Shown piece by piece: positions 47,111-59,509 of a stretch of 64,000 nt of DNA (its first letter is position 1; each line of letters opens with the position of its first letter). Source of the stretch: Siphonodentalium dalli (taxonomy: Eukaryota > Mollusca > Scaphopoda > Gadilida > Siphonodentaliidae); the NCBI GenBank assembly GCA_032622095.1, contig CP136064.1, forward strand, positions 169,950,310-170,014,309, given 5' to 3'. The notes beneath the pieces are model-generated. The model was not told the origin of the DNA. It did not search any database and saw only the letters and a list, made by a program, of their open reading frames with translations. Position numbers and translations under genes: made by a program.

Positions 47111-49371
47111 TGGAAATAAACTCAAAGTGTTCCACTCATTTTGCTTTTACTTATATATATACTCTTAAGATCAGTTCAGGTACATCCTGAATTTAACTAT
47201 TATATATCTATATAAGTTATATTTAACTCTTGATTCTGACAGTGCTAAATCCACATTTTCTCTTTTTGGAGGAAACTTTGGAATTGTGCATCACAGGGCA
47301 CAATCAAATTGCATAGTACAGCATTGCTGTAAATGAAAAGTCTCCAGATAAAATGATGATCCAGTGGTGATGCAATCTCACTGAAAACTTCAAATTGCAC
47401 ATGCTGTCTGCCAAAGGGTTCCAAATGGGGACTGATTTTCCTGAATAATTTTAGAGCAGTGCATGTTTAGCACAATACAGTTTTATGCGAAAAGCCACAC
47501 CTACCATGCCTGATAGATTGTTGTAGCACGTCCGGACCAGATATTGGATTGTACCAGGCAACATTGGATAGCTATATAGTTTTATGACGAGCCTCACACG
47601 CCCTTTCCTGGACTTTGCCATTTTATACCAAAATGCCTGGCACTGCTCGTGTTGAGCTTGACATATTAAACAGGCCCAACTAATGTGGTCTATATCTTGT
47701 TGATTATTCCCTGCTTGAATGAACCAAATGCATACGAACATATATTCATCATAATGCTTTCAATTTCATTACATCGTGCAATTCAAAATTTAACTCAACA
47801 TTGACTGACACATCTTTCCATAGCAGTTAAAATTCCCTGTTTCTGTGTGAACAATATTTGATCACGCACTGTGTTTTGGGTTAGTGAGTATTGCAAGAGC
47901 GGATTGCGGAAGGATTGTAATCTCTAACTTAACCAACACAAGCGAGGCTCTATATTTATTACGACTTGGTTAGACATCCAAGTCGTTTACAACATACCAT
48001 TATATAGCATTCGCTAATCTTCGCCTCACAGTATTTGTGCTGAATGAGTCATTGTGCATCACTCGCATAACAAACGGCCACTTTTACAGTGGTTTGCTTA
48101 TCACTATTTACATTCTGTATATAAACAAACACTTGGCTCACAAAAAGTGTTTTGTGGAAAATATCTTATTTATACTATCATTATACTATACAGTATTAGT
48201 ATATTCTTGAGGAAATTTTCTTAACTTGGTAACTGCTATATTTAAATTATGACTTATAACAAAGGCCATCCATGCCTTTAAAGAGACAAGAGAATAATCT
48301 ATTTAAAGGTTATTGGATTGTTGCGTGATATTACTAAATATTCCAGCAATTATCACTGCTTATTACTCCTAAGATGTAAACATGAAAATGGTATTACAAC
48401 CTCTGAAATGTATTGAATAAAATCCATTATTTTTATTTTCTCTTAATGTGTATTGTGAAGAATTTTCACTCATGTTTTCAATGACATTTATTGTTGAAAA
48501 TGTCTTGGCAAAGTTTGTCTGGATTTGTGCCAAAGCCGGGCCTCAATGTCTTGCATTTTTTGCCGTGATGACTCTTGATGAAAAGTCAACATCTGAAATA
48601 TTGTCAGATATGGTCATTGCTGTATCTCTTCCATGAACTTTTCTATATATTTGATAGTGTAAAATATTAATATTTAATGATTCCAGGAAACCAGTCAACT
48701 GGAAGTGCTGTCACTAGGAAATTAACTTTTGTATGAATTTTTATTTATGAATTAGGTCAGTTTATGTGGCTATTTTTAAAACATTACTACATTACTTATT
48801 GAAAATGTTATGATCAAAACACTTCTATGTGAAATATTTGTTTTATGATATGTTTCTCATGTGTTTCTTTGGAATCAGCAGTATAAAAGGTGCCTTTAAA
48901 ACGAGTTTTTTGGTAATTTTGTTGCTGTAGAAAGTGGCAGACTGAAAGCACAAATTATACATGTTTATTTTGATATTTTTATTTTCAGCAATGTCATATG
49001 TATAATTATCAATAAAATTGTAAACTGACATTGTTTCATGTTGCTTCCTTGATATACTAGAGTAAAGTAAGTTGTACAATTGTAGCCAATTACTTACATA
49101 AACTGGTCAAGTGTATTGTGACGTCACATACAGAGCTAACCTTACTAAATCATGCGAGTCATAATTTACCACAATCACCTTCAAGATCACTCAATATACC
49201 CTACCTGTTGTGTAGACCAAATATTCTCGGCCCACAACAGCTTGGGATATCGGTTGGGCTAATGCTGTTTTGGACCGAGTCATGCCGTTTAATCTTTAAT
49301 GCCCGGACTCTACATGTAAATGTACATTGTTCCTGATTGTTCCCAAATATTTTACTGGACAGAAAGTTAAA

Positions 49372-49462
49372 AGACAACAAAAATTAATTTATTTCTGGAC
49401 CGATTGGAACAATAGTTTTTCTCTAAATAGCCCGGATGAAATCGGGCACGTCAGCTAGTAAT
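49372..49462 (-). repeat. fragment sharing the CCCGACTTCGTCCGGG-type end motif
   Basis: On the minus strand it begins TAGCTGACGTGCCCGATTTC and CATCCGGGCTATTTAGAG. The opening resembles the start of the units at 15,430-17,586 (GTGACCCGACTTCGTCCGGG). Likely the 5' end of a related dispersed element. Confidence 0.5.
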
Positions 49463-51964
49463 TTATGATTATGATATATTCCAATAGTTATGGGCATTGT
49501 TGACTACGGCATTGAACTATTATATATTGACAATCGATAAACTGCTGGCTGAATAATGCCAATTTATACCCTACATCATCTTAATTAACACACTTCCATT
49601 TTTCTTTTGTATGTAAAATCTTTTGAGTCATACTATTTTTCACTCTCAGTTTTAAATTCACGCACTGATGGGTGAGTGAAAAATTATACTGCGTGAATTT
49701 AAATTTGAGTAAATTATTTTATCTAAGATAACAAAATTATTTGAGAGGACAATTAACAATTTCATCCAAAGAAAGAAAACATACTTACGTTTCTAAAATG
49801 TACATATAAATCAAAATTTGAATCAAGGCAGCCAATTTCAATTTGAATCAGACAAACGATTCCGAATCACATTTTATCAATTACAGGGCCATTTATTAGG
49901 ATATATAGACTACCCGACTACTCTTAATTTTCAGAAAATGATTAGTGCTTCAGCTTAAAGACATAGTATGCACTTGTTCGGGTGTGTGAAACTGATAAGT
50001 TAATGTTCAGGCGGTATGTCAACTGGAGGAATGTAACATTCTACTGACATCGCCGAAAAATCTCAAGCAAATTGACCATATCACTCCATAGAAAACATCG
50101 TCAACGCTCAATTTTAAATATTTACTACTCGATTCGGGACGCATCTATTGGCCATAAACCAAAGAAACCCCGCATATATTGGCATTAAACTAACGAAACC
50201 CATTTTGCCATCGATATTGGTTGCATTTAATTAATATATAAGAATGATGGTATGTGTTGTCAATTTGGATATAATATTTGTAAAAATAATTACTTTGAAC
50301 AAGAATATTCTTCATTTCTATCTGATCACCCTACCGGGGTGTTTCACATCACTTTAAATGATTTGCGCTTCAGAATAAATATTCCCGCTGAATAATTCCT
50401 ATTATTTTTGCTCAGTGTAACTATTTATGCTTCAGCTCAAATAAGGAATAAATGTGAAAAAGGCCTCCCATATAGAATCAGTATAGAATCAGTACATCTA
50501 GAATTTAGATATTGGATTTGGCAGACCATTTGACTGATTGGGTTATTTAGTGAAGCTGCACACAATGCACACTATTCATTTATTATATACATCAGTCATA
50601 TTGGTCGGTACATTAATATATAATTACCTAATCGTTACTACATGCACCAATGAGTAATATTTTTGGGAAATCTAATAAAATACTTGAATCGATATTCGAT
50701 ATAAAAGTTTATTGTTCTACACAACCACGCCCACACTAGCTTTTTAAAGACGCATCCAAACGTTAGGATTTGGACGTGAATGATATCAATCTACCAACTC
50801 AAATCCATTTTTGATATTTTCCCTGCAAATGTTCCACGCAATCAGCTCCAACAACGGCTATTCTCAATTGTTTAACATGTTTCGTTCAGCGACATTGACA
50901 CTTATCACATTGCGTATGATCAGAGAACCCTGAATTTCCTCGAAGCGACGCTAAGAAAACATACCAAGATGGCGGCAATTGGGATTAAATCAAGATACTC
51001 ATTTCGATATTCAAACGTGTGCGTATTAGATGGTACATGCGTGCCTGCGTTTGACCATAACCTAGTGCCCGGTGTTATTCTTTTGAATGGAAATCAGGCT
51101 CGACTGTTGTTGTTAGATTGGTAAAGGGATTGTCGGGTAAGATTTTATGTTTGAACTATGTCTGAGATCAATGCACTTTTATATACTAGAATTTGCGCAT
51201 CAGGAGCGCGAGGAAATCGCACGTCATGTTGGTTTAAAGTTGACACGCAACGGACTCTATTGTTCGACAAACATTTGAGACACATTTTGTGTAAATTAGA
51301 CTTTGTGCATGCAGGAATATATAAAATATTATAATACCACTGGTTTGTTTGTTGCAGAAAACAAAGATCATTAGCTAGAACTTGTATTATTTATTTTCGG
51401 TTTATCGAAACATATCCGGCAGATGCAATATAATTCATGTTGAATTGTTGCGTGCATGACCACAATAGAAGTATCTAGCTCAATCTTTGTATGGTGGATT
51501 CCTTGAAAACACTATTTATTTTTCTGAGAAATGTATAGGTCTAATTGTGGGAACACAGATTATTAAACTGTCGTCTTAACTAACTCAATTTCATTAGAAC
51601 AAGCGCTCTCATTCGGAATTCCATCAGTATTTTTCTGATTCTGGAATTGTGACATTAAATTTTGACCTCTGACATTTCCTATAAACAGAAAATAGTAGTT
51701 CCGGGAATCTTGATTTGTCAGTGCTGTGTACTCGCTACTCAATCGCTAAATACAAACCCCACAACCGCTGAATACAAACCGCTCAACATATATCAATCAA
51801 CTTGTTGAGTAGACATTTTATCCAATTAAATTTATGGTGTATAAAAAGCACCATGGTACTACCACGGTAAATTGATATTTACCATGTTTTACAATGGAAC
51901 TCTACTAGGGTACTCTATCGTGTTACTGTTGGTACTACCTTGGTAGTCGCAACCGGTGGTGGAT

Positions 51965-52215
51965 ATATCTGCTCGGACGGACAAAAAAACATTTCCAGAT
52001 AAACAAAGATGAATAACTCAATATAAATAGAAAAAAATGATTGAATACTCCGCCGAATACCCTCATAGTAGTGAACATCCATACCAAATGCTATTCAGAT
52101 TCGACTAGTTTCTGATATATATGCACGGATAGACGGACGAAAAACGGAGGGATAGATGTCTGGACGGACGGACGAGGTTAATCCAGTATACATCCATTCT
52201 ATTCGAGAGTGTGGG
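51965..52215. repeat. dispersed repeat with GGACGGACGG tail
   Basis: ACATTTCCAGATAAACAAAG, GTGAACATCCATACCAAATG and GGACGGACGGACGAGG occur in the order seen in other dispersed repeats of the window (46,560 and 55,600). Confidence 0.45.
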
Positions 52216-52304
52216 TATAATTAAACTGGTGCAAATCAACGATGCATCTAAAGTACAATGCCTTATGGGACGTTAAGATTGTCAAGTCAGTGATTTCAAA
52301 TACA

Positions 52305-52470
52305 AATGTATTATTCATGTCACAGAAATCCTAAGACAATACCCAGTATCAAATGCAAAAGTGGAACGAGTATTTTTTTGCTCTAAATTTAGTTAAGCCG
52401 GATTGGCGATGGAGCGCTATGCTGGACAATCATATAAGAATTGACCTAGATTCACTCGTTCGATTCAAAA
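52305..52470 (+). pseudogene. hAT transposase C-terminal (dimerisation) remnant
   Basis: The reading HVTEILRQYPVSNAKVERVF matches the hAT-family C-terminal signature (PxSNAxxERxFS), and after one frame shift in a T8 run it continues ALNLVKPDWRWSAML, like the usual KTDWRSxM part. About 50 codons are recognisable. Nothing N-terminal (BED finger, RNase-H-like core) is preserved nearby, so this is a fossil. Recognition is from motif memory, not from a search. Confidence 0.55.
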
Positions 52471-52681
52471 CCAATTTCAGGAAAGTTCTTTGCAAAAAGA
52501 AGGCACCAAATGTTATGTCTTGTGGACCAAGGAAGAGAACCAAACTAAATTTGGACTGGGAGTCTACGTGCAGTGTTGCTGATACTCACGAAGGACATCA
52601 AGCCAAGTATGGAAGTTGACAACAAGAGTGGGTTTTCTAAAACGGGAATATTTCTCTTATCGATAGAACAAGCCATCTGCC

Positions 52682-52936
52682 AATTCATGTAATGATTCGG
52701 TTTACGTAGCACGTCTAGCAGTGGTGTTTCAAAGAGATCATCTGATTCAATTGTACGAAAAGTTCCGCTTCAAAGAAACTGAAAATGGGCCCACTAAAAA
52801 GAAGAGGAAGTTGTCTGTTCCATCTGGACGTTCCCGACATATGCCATCCGATGATGAAACATATTCCGATGAAACAGGTAGTGACAGCAGTTCCGATGAT
52901 ATCGAGTCACAAGCTAACACTGTCGAACCAGAATAA
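52682..52936 (+). CDS. unassigned open segment with a nuclear-localisation-like motif
   Basis: An open frame from about 52,682 reads NSCNDSVYVARLAVVFQRDH, then PTKKKRKLS and a Ser/Asp/Glu-rich region (DDETYSDETGSDSSSDDIES), and stops at TAA (52,934-52,936). After that stop the same frame continues with similar composition (GSSEDSESERIGKYVDRP). PTKKKRKL resembles a classical nuclear localisation signal. It may be part of the decayed hAT element upstream or an exon of a host nuclear protein. No clear splice signals; low confidence that it is functional. Confidence 0.3.
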   Translation, partial: NSCNDSVYVARLAVVFQRDHLIQLYEKFRFKETENGPTKKKRKLSVPSGRSRHMPSDDETYSDETGSDSSSDDIESQANTVEPE

Positions 52937-52939
52937 ACG

Positions 52940-53950
52940 GGTTCCTCTGAAGATAGTGAAAGCGAAAGGATTGGTAAATACGTGGACCGACCACAACACA
53001 AAGGATATTTCATACTTGTGATCGGTCCTACTAAAAGCGAGAGGGCAAGTCGCTAGCTGTAGCGGAAATGAATATATGAACCCATATCCAACCTGGTAAA
53101 TAATGAGCAAATGATTATGAAATGTTACATACATTATTGAGATGCTATGAGATCAATAGATGATAGCTATCAATTTGAACGCGTGTTGATGAGAAACATT
53201 ACCACCTGTATACAGACATATCTGATGTTTCTGATTCTCAAGTTGTTGGTATTGTAGAAAATCAACGACGTGATCTACAGAAGTTAAATGTAAATACAAA
53301 CCAGTGGTCATAGACTATTCCGTCATCGGACATCTACTCCGGCTATGCCCGTATAGGTCATACTAAACCAGTTCATAACCTGGAAAGTTTTTTTATGCTA
53401 TTGACAGGGAAGTTTATAACATTGGAAAACAAAACAGTGCATGTAAATATATTTCTGAGTTAATATATGTCCATTAATAATGTATTTTACAGTAAGTGAA
53501 GGTCCTAGCCCGAGACGAAATGATTTATGTGACATCGTTTAGCCGATTAATTCGCTTATAATCGCGGAAATTCTGCTGGGAAATAATTAAATGTTTATTT
53601 TGATATCGACGCGCAAACTTTAAAAGGGACACATATTTGTTCTATTTTTATAAGACCGTTCAGGCGATATCAGATAGAGATTGTTAGAGTGCTCCAATTG
53701 CTACGCACCGAACGTCAAATGTATAATTGTTTGTCTGTATTGTTACATTCTATATTTACAAGCGATCGAGTATATTTAACGTTTATTTGTGACAAAATTA
53801 CACAATAGGATTTCTGGTCTGTCAACAGTAACCACTTTTCAATGTAAGGCTGGAGAAGCATTGCTTCATCATCATCCCATTCTAAATTATGTTGAGTTGA
53901 ATAGCCGAAAGCGAGAATGCTGTCAGCCAAAGCGACTTTGCATTCTATAC
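52940..53950. other. gene-free stretch
   Basis: No supported gene, RNA or repeat was seen apart from the tail of the Ser/Asp-rich segment at its start. Confidence 0.5.
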
Positions 53951-53951
53951 A

Positions 53952-54144
53952 ATGAGTAACGGGAAGCAGATTATCAAGAATTACTCTTATAGATATGCGC
54001 TAAACAGTGAAGGGGCCAACGAAAGACATTGGTCTTCGTGGATCCACATGCAAAGGACTCAATTGTTGGGATGCTCATTCTCATATTGTCCAGGGAAACT
54101 AAACTGCAACAGAAGTTGTGGAGGTTATGGAACTTGTCATACAG
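53952..54144 (+). CDS. doubtful cysteine-rich exon
   Basis: The open segment ends GCSFSYCPGKLNCNRSCGG then YGTCHTG, followed directly by a donor-like GTAAAATTAG at 54,145. The spacing CNRSCGGYGTCxxG resembles the first half of an EGF-like domain (CSGxGTCxxG). The upstream boundary is unclear and no partner exon was found within a few kb, so this could be chance or a gene relic. Confidence 0.22.
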
Positions 54145-55599
54145 GTAAAATTAGACCAAGTCAACAGCCAATGATTGAAATATATATATATATATTCAGA
54201 AAACAGTTAACACAATCATTTTAATACAATGGTAAAATTCACGCCAAATGATGTGATCAGAAAACATTGAAGGGTGGCAATAACCAAGATTTAGTGACCC
54301 GAGTGCATTGTCAGTGAAAAGGGCAACTCGTACCTCTTGCAAACAGTAGCGGATCCAACCATGATTCGAACACAGGTTCTTCAGTCACCCAAGTCTGGTT
54401 GTGATCAAGCAACCATAACTGACGTTATCATCTGGAAACTAAGAAAACTTAATTTTCTGTGTAGAAAAAGCCCCAAAACTCTTGCAAAAATTATCGGACC
54501 GAACCGCGATTCAAACTTAGGCTGTAATTTTCGCTTATAAACGCGTACATAAAATTTCATTCATTGACACTGAAGCCATCATTCGAAAATTAAATTGATA
54601 CATGTAGTACAAAAGATCATCTAATTTGGCATGACATATCTATAACACAATTAAATTACTATTATTTTACTTAGAGTTGATACGAACAAATGATCTTGTG
54701 TTGACATGACAATTTCTAAAAAAAAAACCCATTAAATTAGTACAATAAATATTCAAGCACCAACTGTTTATCAGATATGGCATCGAACATATATAAAATA
54801 ATTAAACTAACATATGGACATTAAATATTTGAGGATTAATATTTAATGTTCATCAGATATATAAATGAATTATAATAAATTGCAGGTTCAAACATTTGCA
54901 CATTTTCCATTACCATTTATAACTTTAAATGGTAGGCGTTGTCAGACACCCTGATATTATTCAAAATAAATATTATGGAAAACTTAATCAGAGTGCATTC
55001 CTTATGACCAGGTCCCTGGGTTGGCAGGCAAAAGACCATTTTGATTATATATCAATATTTAAAAATTCTAAATATTTCAGAAATGGTGTGAATGCCTGAA
55101 TCTCCAACCAGGTACTGATTAGAGAAAATTATCTATAGAAATAGTCGATATATTTGTTCATCATACAGAAGATTTCAATTACATAGATAATTGGCCACAT
55201 GGAACCGATTTCCATTGGAGTATGAACCACTATATTTTATCAGTTAGGTAGATGAAGTTGAAACTCAACTACTACTCTTTTGCAGATTGCTTGAAAAATA
55301 TCCACTCAGGTTTGCAAATGCATAACTGTTTTGTAAGGGTAGTGTGAAAAATTATTATCTCAAATATATACCAATGGAATATTGAAGTAATTGGTCAGCA
55401 CGTCTCACCAACAGTGGCACTTGCGCCATAATCAAGGCCAATTGCAATTGCTGACAGAACGAAGCATTCAATAATTTCCATAAGGAGTAGTGGGGCCAAA
55501 CCATATGAAGTTTATAGGCGCCAGTTGGCTGAAGTAGATGATAATCTTAATGAGGCTCTCCAATACTGCAGACTGAATCCCATCCGATAGTGAAAAGTG

Positions 55600-56090
55600 A
55601 AAAATTGCTAATGAATACAGAGAAGAGGTCAGAAATCGAATTATTTTTTTCAAAGGGCATTAACTCTGGACAAAATCGACGGGCATGTCTGGAAAACACT
55701 ACCAACCTGTACTTTCATACGGGCATACCATATATGTATACCAAATATGATGCAGATATTTCCCAATGATTCCAATGAGGTTTTGTGATGATCGGATGAG
55801 GGATGTGGCCTGTAAAGTGTGCCAAAGGATTTAGAGATGCAAAGAGTAAAATCCAAGATGGCTGCCAGCGGCCACGTTTGTTATCGAAATTTTTTCATAT
55901 TTAATATCTCCCATCTATAGTTTAATACCAAACATGCAAAGACAGCAAATTTTCAAAACATTTCGCCCATAGTTATGTGCTGCAAGGTGTGCCAATGGAT
56001 TCAAATTGTTGGTGGACCGACGGACGACCAATCAATGGCAAAATAGCTCAGACTAGACTGTCAAGTTGAGCTTAAATAGGCGATCGGAGC
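55600..56090. repeat. dispersed repeat with GGACCGACGGACG tail
   Basis: CAAAGGGCATTAACTCTGGA, ATCCAAGATGGCTGCCAGCG and GTGGACCGACGGACGACC occur in an order widely seen in dispersed repeats of marine invertebrates. Two CTGYAARGTGTGCCAAWGGAT-like lines (near 55,810 and 55,980) suggest internal duplication. Confidence 0.5.
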
Positions 56091-57113
56091 TAAAAATCGA
56101 ACTTGACCTTTACTTTCATATGGCTGCAGGTATATATTTTTTGGCTAGCGCGGCTGTACACTCGGATCTGAAAATGTGTAAGTTCATGCAATGTGTTGTT
56201 TAACCCCAGATAATTGTTTTAAATGTGACTTAAAGTGCAACTAATAAATTACGCATGTTCACCTCAGCAACGCCGGGTACCGGTACCCCATATAGTTACT
56301 TTATATTGTCTAATATATAATATTCTGACAAAAACAGTGGCTATTCTAGAATCATTATTAGTAAAGTCTTGATTCCGAATCTGTTAAGAGTATTTGACAT
56401 CTGTTAAATGCTTGTTATTAAATCGTAAATATAATCAGCTTAAAATATATTTTCACCCGAAAAACATGGGCCAGTGCCAACACTATATATGTTTATCCCT
56501 ACCAAGGATGATGGCCCCTGCTTAATGACTGCCATAATCTAACACAGAACTGTATCTGGCTGCCCTGCCATTTTTATGCTGACGGGAAAATAGAATGGTT
56601 TTACTATCAAGAAAGGCCTTCAAGCAATCCTAAAAATGTACTATGCAGTCGAAGTGACTGTGACCAACAAAACAGGTACCGTACATAACATATCAAGGGA
56701 ATTTCTACAGAGAAACTGCCTGTCACAAAGATGAACCATTCAGACCGTTAATAATGCAGATGCTGGTGTAAAGGCTTGTCGAGAATTTGAACTCACAGTT
56801 ATTCTCTGTTGATGGCATATTGTTAAGGCCATGGTGGAGAGAATAAAACACGTTACGAATTGACATTGTGCATTCTTATCTCATTATTCTGGGATTCAAG
56901 GCTGTAGCTCGTTCACCGACTGAAGAAACACATGAACATTCGAATCTTTATTTACATAAAGGTATGCTATTTGTATCAATAGTAACTCAAATCAAGACAG
57001 CCAATGACTGTCTGTACACTCACCAGACTGAAGAGACTGTTCAGTTGTCACTTTAATGTCTTCTATAGAATGCACGATTCAAAAATACTTCTTTTTCTTT
57101 AAAGCCATAATTT

Positions 57114-57197
57114 GTAAAATTAGAAAACAAGATTTGTAAATGTCGTGGATTCCCGTAAAATTAGAAAACAAGAGATTTGTAAATGTCGTGGATTCCC
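57114..57197. repeat. tandem duplication of a 41-43 bp segment
   Basis: GTAAAATTAGAAAACAAG...TTTGTAAATGTCGTGGATTCCC occurs twice in a row; the second copy has an extra AG. Confidence 0.9.
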
Positions 57198-57861
57198 ATT
57201 CATTCATTTGTACCGTTGTTCATTCGTTTGTCGAAAATATTATCTCAACATCCCTACTAATGCATGGCAATATTATTTATCTCTCAGTCACCCATTGTTA
57301 TTAGTTATCTCTATAAACAATTGTTATATAAGGAACATTCACACCAAATTTCAGGCGAATCAGTAAGTAGTTTTGGAGGAGCAACATGTATCCTGAACCC
57401 GTTTCGGTACACTAGTAATACAAATGTCACAGTGCCCTTCAAATGCATAATATAACACCGGTATGTAAAATTAAGAAATTGTGTTTGTTAGTATGCCAGT
57501 AACTCGTTTCAAACAATTAAAATGAATTAAGATTCACTCAGAAAGTGAAATAGTGCACGAAATAGTGCAAAGCTCCGATCCTCGTGTTCGTATTTACAAC
57601 TAACAATATATATATAGTATGCATAAACTGGCCATTTCTTTTATGTGCATGTGCATCAACAGTCGAACAGTTCTGCAATTTGGTTAAACATTGGTCCACA
57701 TTTCCATCGTCCGTTATCCTGTACGATATTTCAACGCACATTGTTCATTCAAGCTTCCACGTTATGTCTACGTAATTTAGAAAGAGGTATATAAGACAGG
57801 TTGAAAAATAGAATAACAATTGATATACCGGCACCATATGCTCTGAAAATACGTTCCATGG

Positions 57862-58550
57862 ATGGTCACAGCCATTTTCGTTCAGTTTTCAATTTTTCGC
57901 ATGAAAGTGAAACAAACGCTCTGTATTGCTACCATATCAGACAGACAAGCTATCGAGAGAGGTGAGTTTCAAACAAAACTTGACGCCTTGAAGAGAAAAA
58001 CGGACAATCAAATCAAGGAATGTCAGAAACAGCAAGCACAATCGTTTGAACTACAGAAAACTGAGATAAAGCAATTACAAGAAAAGTTAGAAATGAACAT
58101 AAACGAGACATTGAAAAGTGTTAGAAAACACAAAAACATCGTAGAAAACAGAAACAACAACACCATAGTAGCAAACATACCGAGGGATCAACCGTAGAAG
58201 CAGATCTGACTCAAATATCAAAAACAGTAATAAAAATGACAAAATGTGAGGCGACTGAAGTACTGTCATACCAGCGGATTGGTCACAAAACTGAAAACAA
58301 ACATCGACCAGTGAAATTGATATTAAATTCTAAACATTCACGAGACCAAATGATACAAGAACCGATTTTATTCAATAAAAAAGAAATCGGAGTAAATGGA
58401 CAACTAAAAATATATTTCAATCGAGAGTATTCAAGAAAGGAAATAGAAGAACTTTATAAACTCAAAGTTGAACTAGAAAAAAAGAAGAGAAAAAATGAAC
58501 CAACAAAAAGATTTTTTATCCAAGACATGGACATTGTCGAATGTCGATGA
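57862..58550 (+). pseudogene. LINE ORF1-like coiled-coil protein, broken
   Basis: Two frames form one product. The first (to TAG at 58,195-58,197) has a predicted coiled coil: residues about 30-90 are rich in Lys, Glu and Gln with few breaks (QTKLDALKRKTDNQIKECQK). The second, starting about 58,201 in another frame, has VLSYQRIGHKTENKHRPVKL and NSKHSRDQMIQ, then KIYFNREYSRKEIEELYKL, ending at TGA 58,548-58,550. The order coiled coil, then GxxxENKxRPVKLIL, then a YSRKE-type motif is that of RNA-binding ORF1-like proteins of non-LTR retrotransposons. No reverse transcriptase follows. The frame break makes it a remnant. Confidence 0.5.
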
Positions 58551-59006
58551 CTTACTAACTATTGTGACAAATTGAAAATTGTTAATGTTCACATTGTAAA
58601 ATTGGAATAAGGGTCCATTCGACTCTGTCTCCCAATTAATTGATTACAAATAAATGTATTATCATTAGTACAGAAACAAAAAAGTCGCAAGACTTGTTCC
58701 AAGAACATGATGATGATCAGGAATAGACTAATACGGAACGCTCTTTTCGGTTCCATGCCGTGCCAATCAATGGCTGTTTTTGTTTTGTTTCGGAAGCGGA
58801 TATTATTAGGTGCATTTCGGAGCGATAACCACAAAGTGGCTTTAAATTGTTAACATTTTGATTTCCCATTTTTGAGTTCAATTCAGTTCAGTGGATTTTG
58901 TATGCTCTGTGGCAAGTTTACGACTTGTAAATTACTTACTTTTGATAATTTGGTTCACGATGATTAACTCTGGTTTGTTTTATTCCACAGGAGCTGAATT
59001 GCACTT

Positions 59007-59129
59007 GTTGACTACACAGGTCCCTGGCACAATAGACCCCAACCACCCATAGACATATCTATAAGTCTTATATAATTATATGTCTTTGGGTGGTTGGGTC
59101 TATTGTGCCAGGGACCTGTGGTTGACTAC
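59007..59129. mobile_element. 105-bp fold-back MITE with 9-bp direct flanks
   Basis: ACAGGTCCCTGGCACAATAG at 59,016 pairs with its complement ending at 59,120; the CAACCACCCA parts also pair, around a TA-rich loop. GTTGACTAC lies directly on both sides (59,007-59,015 and 59,121-59,129) and is the probable target duplication. The element is too small to code for anything. Confidence 0.8.
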
Positions 59130-59509
59130 TGTTGCAGATGAGCTGCAATAGCTGGAGTAATGTGAATGTGCGGGCCTATCTGTGCTTTGGTATCTTTTTC
59201 TTCGAGTGGTTGACGTATAGTAGGCCTATATGGTTCCTGCTCGAGGTGGTTGGAGTGTAGTCACCTTGAATTTTGAGGGTAATTTTCGGGCAATAAATTA
59301 TGTGTGTACGCAAATCTAGTGTCTAAAATTACATTCTTGTTCTCTGAAAGTAAACCGGTATACATTGTGAAAACCACAAAAACTACAGAAAGTGCAATTT
59401 CTTCATACGACGTGGCAGGTAGGCTCGTGCCTCTCCTATTTTCGTGCCAAAAAAAACAAACATAAACAATACAGGATTTTACCCCCAAGTGTGTCAATCG
59501 CAAAATAGT

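Larger units (their letters stand above)
46054..52300. other. gene-free stretch with dispersed repeat fragments
   Basis: No supported gene. Repeat fragments seen: about 46,560-47,110 (related to 14,965-15,110 and to 52,060-52,110), the 5'-end motif element at 49,372-49,462, a small fold-back at about 49,650-49,700 whose TGAATTTAAATTTGAGTAA-like part recurs near 63,200, and about 51,965-52,215 with GGACGGACGGAC-type sequence. All open frames are short and domain-free. Confidence 0.5.
54160..57860. other. gene-free stretch with dispersed repeats
   Basis: No supported gene. About 55,600-56,090 is a dispersed repeat, and 57,114-57,197 is a short tandem duplication. Confidence 0.5.

Noticed and set aside
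53952..54144. Thrombospondin type 1 repeat suggested by HWSSW
   Set aside because: The required cysteine spacing after WSSW is missing; only a weak EGF-like half remains.
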